Source of the DNA: Corallochytrium limacisporum
Taxonomy: Eukaryota; Opisthokonta
Length of the DNA: 25,865 nt
Direction: 5' to 3'
Assembly: GCA_002811645.1 (NCBI GenBank)
Contig: PDIP01000085.1
Coordinates: 65,717-91,581 of the forward strand
Part shown: positions 15,327 through 23,844 of the stretch, piece after piece
How positions within the stretch are numbered: the first letter of the stretch is position 1
Layout: each line of letters starts with the position of its first letter
Made by a program: the position numbers and the translations under genes
Notes under the pieces: generated by a model
What the model was told of the DNA's origin: nothing
Databases searched by the model: none
Seen by the model: only the letters and a program-made list of their open reading frames with translations

Positions 15327-16110
15327 GGCGGTCAGGGTGCTGTCTTGTACCGCCGGTAACCCAGAATAGAATATTTACCTTAGCAATGACAGGTCATCTA
15401 CTAGTATGTAGGGTTTCGTGATACCACAATGCCGGGTAAAGACAGTTCTTTAAATTTGGTAAACTTTCTTGAATGTTTCTTATCTCCTTTACAACACTGC
15501 ACTCTCGCTCTGGCGTCCCACTGCGCTATTTTGGAGGCAATTCTTTGGACCCGAACAACAACAACACTTGTTCTGAAATTGAAGTCCCTTCTTCTTGATT
15601 CTCAGGGACCTGCACGTGTTGGCCTATCCACGTGCTCGGAAATTCTCAATACAATAAATTTCCCCCGTTTAGTGTTTAGTATAGTGTCCCCACTGATCTA
15701 CCTTTTCATGAAAGCGAAAGCGAAGACAACAAACTACATCGTTGCTCTTGTGGCTATCGCTTGCGCAGTCCTGCGCACTGGAAGGTCTCCAGTTTCCTTT
15801 TCGTCCCCCTCCCCGTCTGCCCCCCCCCCCCCCCCCCTCTCTTTTTTCCTATTGTGCCCAAGAACGGATAAACAGCCACTGACGGCCGCAAAACAGGCAT
15901 ATGTCCCAGGGCCCGATTGACCCCCGGTACTACCGCGATTGGAACCGAACCGCATTCTCCGCCGCAGGTAGCAAATACCTCCCATGTTTATTCCTACAAA
16001 ATATTAACTGATACCCTAATACAACATTGGTTTTTTGAATTGAACAGAGGTCCAGCTGGTTGGGGGAAGGGTGCGGAAATGCAGGGGGGAGCTCCGTGTC
16101 ACTCGACTGA
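15327..16110. other. Spacer upstream of TFIIA large subunit
   Basis: About 780 bases lie between the TFIIA start codon and the TPR relic. It includes an 18-C run. A plus-strand frame of 163 codons (15429-15920, ATG start) is open but resembles nothing and runs through the C run, so I treat it as chance. A GT...AG pair with TTAACTGAT before the AG (about 15968-16047) looks like an intron but does not join into the TPR frame. The TFIIA promoter should lie here. Confidence 0.5.
15820..15837. repeat. Poly(C) tract, 18 bases
   Basis: An uninterrupted run of 18 C is followed by a CTCTCTTTTTTCC pyrimidine stretch. It lies about 490 bases upstream of the TFIIA start codon. The exact length is uncertain because such runs are error-prone. 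Confidence 0.85.
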
Positions 16111-16768
16111 TGCGGTGCTGCCTCAGTCCCGGCCCCAAACCAGTGCGGTGGAAATACTGTGGGATCCGAGTTTACTCGGAACGCGGGTAGAGTGGATGAC
16201 GAACTACTAGCCAAGTACTACCAGCGGAACGGCATGCTGCTAAAGACGGAAGGAGAATACGAGCTGGCGAAGCAGGAATCCAGTCGAGGACTGTACCACT
16301 TGACGGTGAAGGCCGGGCCCCACAGCAGTCGCTGCACCGGCGGTATTTTTCAAACTGCTGGCCTATACATGGTGCGAGGTGGCCAAGAGACGGCCTTGGC
16401 CCTGTACGACACCGTCGTTTCCATATGGGCGGCGACTTTGATCACGATCCTCAGCCTGTCCTCTGACGACGGTTCCAGTCTCAGCGATGACCATGCTTCG
16501 GAGGCACGGGTCAAGCGGCTGCATATCTTTGGAGATCCGCAAGACCCGCCGCGGCGAAGCGCACAAGACAGTGGGCGAGGCGTGCGCAACACTCGGTCTG
16601 CATGCGTACGCCACCGACAACGTCCCGGAGGCCCTGGAGTTTGCCAGCAAGGCCTACGCCAACTACGAGCAGATCTTTGGCAAGAACGATGCCCTCACTT
16701 TAAGTATTGACTCGTTCCTGAAACGAATCCAAAAGGGAACGCGATCACAATTGGATTGCAGCGTATGA
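16111..16768 (+). pseudogene. ZMYND12: 5'-truncated, frameshifted TPR protein, best match ZMYND12 (ciliary)
   Basis: The region codes for tetratricopeptide-like helices in two frames. In the first frame (open from 16111, no ATG) are LLAKYYQRNGMLLKTEGEYE, then GPHSSRCTGGIFQTAGLYM and ETALALYDTVVSIW. Near 16526 the homology moves to another frame: LEIRKTRRGEAHKTVGEACA, then DNVPEALEFASKAYANYEQI, ending at the stop at 16766-16768. One surplus base would explain the shift. Order and spacing match the C-terminal half of ZMYND12 as I remember it (TSGGYFHLANIF..., then DTLYTKVSEIWH, then RIL..ILNIRES). The MYND zinc finger and first TPRs are absent upstream; in frame, a TGA lies at 16108-16110. ZMYND12 works in axonemal inner-arm dynein assembly with TTC29. 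It could instead be a real gene with a sequencing error and unseen upstream exons, or another TPR protein. Confidence 0.55.
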
Positions 16769-17279
16769 ATGGCCAAATCCAATGAGCATGCAACATGTAT
16801 GAAAACGACCTGAATCAGTGGACAAAGAGCTAACCCAGGGACCACGCCCAGCTCGCCTTGGCCGTGCGGTGCGGTCCGCACACCCCACATTTCTTCTGTG
16901 GGCCAGATTGCGCAAGCTGGCGCACACAGCTCGGACCCCTGTTCAAGGTAGTGGTCTCCACCTGCCAAAGGGAGCAGGTCGTAGTGAGGGGACCCACGGA
17001 CCGGCGATCATTTCACTGGGCCCACCACTTTATCCCTCGCCACTGATATAAGCTCCGTATATATTTACTACCGATGGGTTCCTTAATACGCCCTACCGAG
17101 CCGGCGTTTTAATTTGCGCCGATTGTATGTTCCCGATAGCGAGTGTATGGAGCCGGGCCCCTCAACGGGGAAATTTGTGAACGACCAAGCTCAATTAAGG
17201 AGGAGGTGCGCACTGCTACAGAGTGATCTCATCACCTGACCCCCGTCCTTCGGTTCAGTGAACATACCACCACTATAGC

Positions 17280-17302
17280 CTTCCCGCACACACCGCGGGA
17301 AG
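17280..17302. repeat. Small perfect hairpin
   Basis: CTTCCCGC (17280-17287) and GCGGGAAG (17295-17302) are perfectly complementary around a seven-base loop. A weaker hairpin, TCCTGC/GCAGGA, lies at 17352-17378. There is no T run after either that would make a polymerase III-type end. Function is unknown. Confidence 0.6.
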
Positions 17303-17993
17303 TATTCCTCAGACTTTACACAGGTATGGGTGTATCTGTAGCCTGCCTCACTCCTGCATTTCATGCGCACACGCAGGAATGCACAACGCTCAGATGTTCT
17401 TGTTGTTGACGTAAAGCAGTGGGTAGTAGCTATCTGCGGGGTCGTGATGAATACTTCGGCAGCGGCGTGAGCGGCAGTATCAAGAGATCCTCATCGTCGA
17501 CGGGGTCGTCTTTGTGTTGCTCCTGTGCGCCTGAATGCTCCTCCTCCGCCTCTCTTGCATTTTGAAAACTTGGGGATGGTGGTCTGGCATGGTTTTCTCC
17601 TCGGTAGAACCGTGGATCTTTCAGGCCCGTCGTGTATTAAGGCATAAGATCATGTCTCATCGTGCTCCTGATCATTACGCCGAAGGCCGGTGATCCCACC
17701 AAAAGCCAATCCGTGGCGCATGGTGTTGCGGACCTAGTGTTGAGCGGACGGGGGAGTGAACCAAGTGGGAACATCTTCCCATCTCATACACTACGATCGG
17801 GGCTTTTTTGGGGGAGTAGAAAAAATGCGGAATATAAAACTTACCGGAAGTTCCAGGTGCGACGGCAGCGACGTCCGAGCTCACGAGCCAGTAGCAGACG
17901 GTCCCGAGATCCTAGCAAGCGAGGTAGTACCTCACTGCCATCCACTCATCAATGGGGTGTTTGCAAACCAAGAAAAAGGATAGGGAGAGTGAA

Positions 17994-18069
17994 GTCGCGC
18001 GGTGGCGGTGGGTGCTGTCGAGAATGAGGAGGTCGAGCGGTGGCGGTGTGTGCTGTCAGCACGGAGGGG
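17994..18069. repeat. 38-bp imperfect tandem duplication
   Basis: Two adjacent 38-base copies both begin GTCG, then a variable base, then GCGGTGGCGGTG, then TGTGCTGTC or GGTGCTGTC, and end in a GAGG-like purine stretch. They diverge most in the last third. No coding sense is visible in either copy. Confidence 0.75.
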
Positions 18070-19331
18070 ACAATTTCAGGCGTCACTCATGACCTTAATC
18101 TAGCTACAAGTTGGGAAAGTGATCGGGGGAACGAAGAATGAGGCAACCCGTGATCAGTGATGAAGATGCTGGATGATGCGGATAGGGGTTGAAGGGGGTT
18201 TACAACATCGCCCCCTCAAAGTATTTCTTCTGCGGTGTCGTCCGGAAGTGACGTACTTGGGAGAGTGTTTGATCCTTTGACGTTCTCAGATCCTTCAAAC
18301 AGAATACGGAGCCTTGAGCGAACCAAAGCATTGCCAAAAGGTGATTCGAGGATGTGACGTCTACGCTCCTTAACCAGGCCGGGCATTCGAGATATCGTTC
18401 AAAACAGCTACAAGGGAACCGGAGGTACAGTAGGTGATGGACGGACAGCCTTATCACCCGGAAGGGCCTTATCAAGGTAATGTAGTAGATCAACGGTCAA
18501 CATATTTAGCAATGCCGTTAGGAAAACAACTGAAGAACGCACTCCCACACACAGCGACACCTTGCTGGCGAGCACCTTTTTCGGTACGGAGGCTAGCAGA
18601 GGCTGGGAAAGTATTGAAAAATATGCGTGCCATTCCGCGACTGGGTAATCGAAATCACACAATCAACCCTGTACATCGTTGCAGCTCGCAAGAGCGAGCT
18701 CGGCTATCATCCGTCCGCAGCGGGGTTGGAAGCGGGCCTCATTGCCCCTGCTGCTGCCTTCTTGAATTCTTTCTTCGTTCTTGTTCGAACTTTTCATGCT
18801 GGCGGACACGCAGTCGTTAATACAACAATTCTCTATATATTAGGTACTTATATTTGAATTCCTACGACCCACCAGGGGAGAGCTTCTTTTGGTTGTATGT
18901 CCTTTGTTCCTGCAACGCAATCATGTTCCTTTGACCGCACACCGTACAAATCATTAGGCCGAGAACCAGCAGAGAAGGCCCCGTAAGCGATGAGCGCATT
19001 GCATTCTTTATGTATTAAATCCTCGCAGTCCTCTTTGGAGAGGGCTATTTTTTTTTTCGGATTGAGTTGGCAGCCTCTCAACTATGTGGCCTGACGTCCA
19101 TTTTCCACGAACGTTGATACGCCAACTTTTCCTTCTCCGCTTCGGTGGCCCGCATGGTTAATGTATGCGGATTCTGGATCCAGTGGCTGGCGTGTTCAAG
19201 GAAGGATCCTTTGTATGCTTCAGGTCCGTTATCTCGCTCACAGTGGCAAGACACCAGGTACGTGTACATGGCTCAGGAAGTCATAGCTCGGGGTGCGCGA
19301 CCTTCTACATAGTACATTATCTATACAACAC

Positions 19332-19736
19332 ATGGGGAGACGTCGTAGAAGGAGTTCCGTGTCCAGGCAAATGAAAAAAACGGGGAAGAGTAAGAACAGT
19401 GGAAAAAGGACATTAAGCCGGGTGAGTACGCTGGGACACATCGCTCAGCGAGCGGCTCAAGACAGAGGCTACACCCTCATGAACGCCAAAGTTTTTTTTA
19501 AAAAAGGGCAGTTCTGTTGTGCGGCCCGCACCAAGAAAGGCAGGGTGCTCTTCATGCTATATGAATTAAACGACGAAGAAAAAACTACAGTTGTTGACCA
19601 AACCGGTGTTTGGATACGGTTGGGAAGGCGGCAATTAAAACGCCTACCACTACCCCCGCCTTGGGCGAGCCACATACTTGCCTCCTATTGCACATTCCGT
19701 GGTACGGAACGTAATTCACACGTTCACTTATTGTGA
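19332..19736 (+). CDS. Uncharacterised basic ORF, 134 aa
   Basis: An ATG-started frame of 134 codons. The first 30 residues are very basic (GRRRRRSSVSRQMKKTGKSK and following Lys/Arg). A middle part, AQRAAQDRGYTLMNAKVFFK then KGRVLFMLYELNDEEKTT, has the mixed composition of a folded domain, and the end is Pro- and Arg-rich (RLGRRQLKRLPLPPP). I recognise no family. An Arg-rich head on a small domain is seen in nucleic-acid-binding proteins, but that is only analogy. A GTGAGT within the frame (about 19421) could be a splice donor. It is the most protein-like ORF of the gene-poor part, but it may be chance. Confidence 0.25.
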   Translation: MGRRRRRSSVSRQMKKTGKSKNSGKRTLSRVSTLGHIAQRAAQDRGYTLMNAKVFFKKGQFCCAARTKKGRVLFMLYELNDEEKTTVVDQTGVWIRLGRRQLKRLPLPPPWASHILASYCTFRGTERNSHVHLL

Positions 19737-22700
19737 TTTAGGGGTTTTCTCATATAAGGCCAGCACATGCCCATTTCCAGGCATGTCTCCGTGAAGGACG
19801 AAGACGAGGGAGGACGAGGCATCGACGCGCGAGTGGGGGCTGCTTGCCGGGAAATGTAAACATACTTTTGCTCAACGTTTGATCGCACACTAATCGTAAG
19901 CTCGTGAGCGCGACATGCTGAGCGGTCCAAGAAATTGGGTAATGGACGATGAGCTAGCACTTAGAAAGAACCGACAACGTTAATAGATTCATGTTTCCTG
20001 GGGGTCAGTAGCCCACTAAGGTGAGGAACGTCTTCTTGTACGGCGATCCCATTTGGAAAAGGATACCTTCCATGTGCACAATTTGTTCCGGCAATTGATA
20101 TCTACCTGCGACCCCTCCCCTTTGTCCCATCCTTTGTCTGTTTGACATAATTTTCTGTGTCCGTTCGTTCCGCCTTTGCCTTTCTATGGTTTTCCGGTAT
20201 TTTATCCTTGTTGTTGCGAAACAGTTCCCCGTCAATTGTGGGGGCGGAGTTAGTGATCACTGTGGATCATTGACTCGGATAAGTCCCAAAGGAGAGTATG
20301 TTCTGCACTCCATGAGGATCATGTACTCCTAGGCCGGAACGAGAGCCTCACTTTGCAGAAGAGCTCTAGTCCTGTTCCTTAATCACACACACCGAGCCTC
20401 TTCGTTCAATATGCTTTCCAGATTGTCACCCCCAGTGAGCCATGTGGGCAAGCCTTGATAAGAGTCACAGCGAAGGATCGACGGTACGGGCATGAATACT
20501 TTATGCATGGCATGTTTGGTCACAAAATCTTCGTCGGAGCGAGTGGCCGGAACTATGTGCTGATGCCTCACCCTTGGGCGACGTACCCGGCTCCACTCCC
20601 ATCATCGAAGACCATTATCTGTTGGAACCATCCCAAGCTCTCAAATCATGCAAGTCGTAGAAGCATCAATATACACTGTTTCGGAAGGTTATGCGTTTGA
20701 TACACGGTTTTTGGTCTGGACAGGGGAGAAGAACATCATCAGCGGACACAATACGAAGGATATTGTAGGCGGCGAACAGTTACACCTTATGTTGTCGTTG
20801 TAACCGATAATATGATGATGTGTGTCGCCGTATGGATATCAAAATCAGTGTTGACATCATTATTCTGTTCGTTCCCTCTTCTCCCGACCCATATTTGCAT
20901 TTTGCCCAGACTGAATGAACGAACATGTGTGTACGGCGAGCGAACCCCATTGAACACTTTTCAAAAAAGCCATTTCGGACCCACACGGGTTGTGAAGGGA
21001 AGGAGAACAGCAGCAGCTCTGATGAAGGATGGGGCCACCCGTCATTCAGACCCGCATTCTTGTGTCAGAGATATTCCTTGCGCTTGATAATTAAAATCTG
21101 CCCAAGTAAGATATCGAATTGTATACTGGACCCTTTGACTTTTTCCCTTGCCTGAACTACTCATGTGATCTGCTCAAGGTACAGAGAAGCATGCTGCAGC
21201 AAGCAACGAAGCTGGAAGAACTCTTCGCGGCTTGTGGTTAAGTTCTAAAACTTCATACTTGGCTTCGTACCACGGAGCGGGCAGAGAGACAGCGACTTAG
21301 CTCAGCACTGGGCAAACGCACCGCTTGTTTGTCTATATACTCTTCAGTCAAGGGGGGGGGGGGGGCATTGCAGATAAATGGGAAGAACGGAGTTGTCGAT
21401 TTGTATGTTTCAGGTCGTGATTGTGCGTTTGACCGTCGTGCTCACTAAAGAGGTCCCTCACGCATGGCCTCGCTTCCTCTTGGCGGCGGCTTTTGCTGCT
21501 CCATACAAACTCCTCGGAGGAGGCCACACGTTCCGCTTACGACGGGAGTGGAGCGAGAGACGGGGCGTACCAGGCCTCTGGATCTTCGGATTTGAAGTAG
21601 GTCCATGCGTCGGTAGCTAAGCTCTGGTGTGTAGAAGAATTTGAGAGTTAAGCAGTGCAAGCTGTGCATATCTCAGCGTTTTGCCGGTCGATTACAATGA
21701 CATAGATAAATGAGAAAAAGTCATCACGGTAAAAATGAACACCGCCATATTCCACCTTGATATAATACCCCATCATCATACGGCAGGTATGTAGCCAATA
21801 CACTCGACTTCATAGCGCAGATTGATAGTCTCGCTATCGTTTTCGGTTTTGGACTTGGTACGATTGAGAAAGGAAATTAGAAATGCTGCGCGCTCCGCTT
21901 GTCACTTAGGTTCTCGCCCCCTGCTCCTGCACATGGATTCTGTGGGCAAACCCCCTTCTCGTAATCACTTTTGTTCTCCAGGGGATAACTCTTACATCAC
22001 GGAGATGGTACAGGGATCTGGAAGGGAAGAAGAAGAATAAGGATACGGTTTTGTGTGCTGAGTGCCAAAGTGTGTTCTAGTTACGGGGATCTATATGCGC
22101 ATATCCCTAACAAATCATAGGTTACGTCAAAACGGATAAGTTCTGACCCGGTCCGGTAATGTGAAAAATTCCCTTGGCATTTGTTACTTCATTCCAGGGA
22201 TCAGGCCGAAGCGACACGTTTCTGTTCAAAAGCCCAGGATAATCTGCTCGCTCGCGCCCAACTCCACCATGTGGCTCATTTTAATGTTTTCTGCCAAAAT
22301 TTCTTCACCTGCAGTGGTTCCACGCGCAGTAATAAATATATAAGAAATTTTATTGCCATTTGCTTCTTCCAAGCCGTTTTGTCTCTTGTGACACTCCTTT
22401 TCTGGCCCGGAATCGCCAGAAAAAGTCAGGAGATTAAAATTGCAGGTCTCTCCATTTGGAAAGGGCCATCCAAGAGGAGTGCCCGGACTCGATTGCTCTG
22501 TGAGGGTGGTTGCGTGGATCCAGAAGAGCCAAGGGTGTGTAGTGTGTGTGTGTATCTTGTGTGAGTGAGGGGTGACCCCTCCAGCGCGAAGCCATTCAGA
22601 TATCTGTACCTTAGTCATTGACTGTCTGTCCAGCTTTGTACGGCACGGAAGGTGAGAATGGGACCATGGAGACAGCGCAAGACAGGCCAGCCAGAACACA

Positions 22701-23196
22701 CCTACTCGGCGCGCAAGGCTGAAAAAAGTACGGTGAGATGGAGACCAATAAAGGCAAAAAGAAGGGAAAAAATCCTCCAGGAGCTAGGCAAAAATTATCA
22801 AATGCCACTCCCCCCTTTGCGAATTTGGGCAGAGGCCTACCCAGGCGGCGTCGCTACAGAACCACACTGCAACCCCAGCCGTCAGCTGATCCAGCCAAGG
22901 ACCCACGCTTTCAATACTAAACATACCTTAAAACTCAGTCAGCAGAGGAAAACGTGGTCGATTGGAGACGGGACCAAACCCAAGAAGCAAGGGCGGCCGG
23001 AGAGAAGTCGTCAGTCCAGGACGTTCAACCGGGCGCGGAACAATAAAAAAAGGACCAAGAATTAAACAGTGATCCCTATGGCGCCAAATATTGGGTTTCG
23101 TGTCAACGACGACGGTCTTTTGCCAAGGACACGAGAGACGGCTTTTGTCAACCCACTGCTGCATTCACAAAGTCAACACACAGGAAAAAGGCCCGT
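19737..23196. other. Gene-poor stretch, no recognisable gene
   Basis: About 3.5 kb contain no protein or RNA gene that I can identify. Short overlapping frames occur throughout. The most protein-like is a minus-strand frame ending at 22226 whose last 75 residues (including EEANGNKISYIFITARGTTA) have mixed composition but no known motif; its 5' part starts only at GTG. A plus frame at 22652-23065 is Lys/Arg-rich and also unassigned. A 14-G run is present at 21352-21365. Confidence 0.5.
21352..21365. repeat. Poly(G) tract, 14 bases
   Basis: This uninterrupted G run lies in gene-poor DNA. It is listed as a simple repeat; the length is uncertain for a homopolymer of this size. Confidence 0.85.
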
Positions 23197-23844
23197 ATGC
23201 AGCTTCCATGGGGAGGTGCTATCCTTGCACTGAGTGATGGTCACTATGGTTTTTCTCTCTATTGTGGTTGCGTGCTGCGTGCATATTTTTTCTGTTTTCT
23301 ATTTTTCTCTTCGGGTCCTTTGACTGTGGAGAGAGCGAGACAGAGAGAGGAGCGAGAGAAGGAGTACAGGGCGCAGGGGGGGAGGTCCTTTCACAACAAT
23401 ACGCCCCAACGTTTCTACCACTCGCCGCGGCTAACGTGCTTGGGTGCAACGTCAACCCAAGAATACACTGCGCACAGATGGAATGGTGACCACTTCTGGA
23501 TATTTGTATATAACGTATACCTGACACAATGTGTACACAAACACACCCCGACATCAGCAGATCCAGCAGAGTCGAGAGGAGACGAGATAACATGCGCAGA
23601 CGATCGTGTGGTTACCCTCCTCACGCGAAACCCAGGGGCTATTTTGGTGTGTGCGTGTGTGGTGTGCCCCATACTCATTGGTTCGCCAGCGACACTTTCG
23701 GAAGTTTGTCCAGGTAATACAAAGCGTATCTATTTTTGTGCCCAGGATTTTTCATACATTACATACCACAGGAGACACACCTATATCGAGCTCCCGATGC
23801 TCAGGACATGTCTCGAAGGACGACGACAACAAACACAGGAATGA
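23197..23844 (+). CDS. Uncharacterised ORF, 215 aa
   Basis: This is the longest ATG-started frame in the last 9 kb. The N-terminal part has a hydrophobic, aromatic stretch (about residues 20-43, including ILALSDGHYGFSLY and FFCFLFF) that could be a signal anchor, followed by an Arg/Glu-rich segment and a region of mixed composition. I recognise no domain. Two other frames are open over parts of it, and the purine-rich segment (23330-23390) makes chance openness more likely. It is kept as a low-confidence candidate because 215 codons without a stop is long for this composition. Confidence 0.2.
   Translation: MQLPWGGAILALSDGHYGFSLYCGCVLRAYFFCFLFFSSGPLTVERARQREEREKEYRAQGGRSFHNNTPQRFYHSPRLTCLGATSTQEYTAHRWNGDHFWIFVYNVYLTQCVHKHTPTSADPAESRGDEITCADDRVVTLLTRNPGAILVCACVVCPILIGSPATLSEVCPGNTKRIYFCAQDFSYITYHRRHTYIELPMLRTCLEGRRQQTQE

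Larger units (their letters stand above)
16769..19331. other. Gene-poor stretch, no recognisable gene
   Basis: I see no conserved protein or RNA gene in these 2.5 kb. ORFs of 60-128 codons occur in several frames (for example about 17662-18027, 18434-18820 and minus 18200-18493) but they overlap one another and match no family I know. Small hairpins lie near 17280-17302 and 17352-17378, and a 38-bp tandem duplication at 17994-18069. The base composition is less skewed than in the spacer before DBT, consistent with decayed, non-coding DNA. Confidence 0.5.

Noticed and set aside
15429-15920. 163-codon ORF upstream of TFIIA
   Set aside because: It runs through an 18-C tract, matches nothing and has no MYND finger that would complete the TPR relic.
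15968-16047. Possible intron joining an upstream exon to the TPR relic
   Set aside because: The GT, branch-like TTAACTGAT and AG are present, but no phase joins an upstream exon to the TPR frame, which is closed by TGA at 16108.
21288-21350. tRNA-like A box (TTAGCTCAGCACTGGG)
   Set aside because: No D-stem partner, no B box (GTTCGA-like) at the right distance and no cloverleaf.
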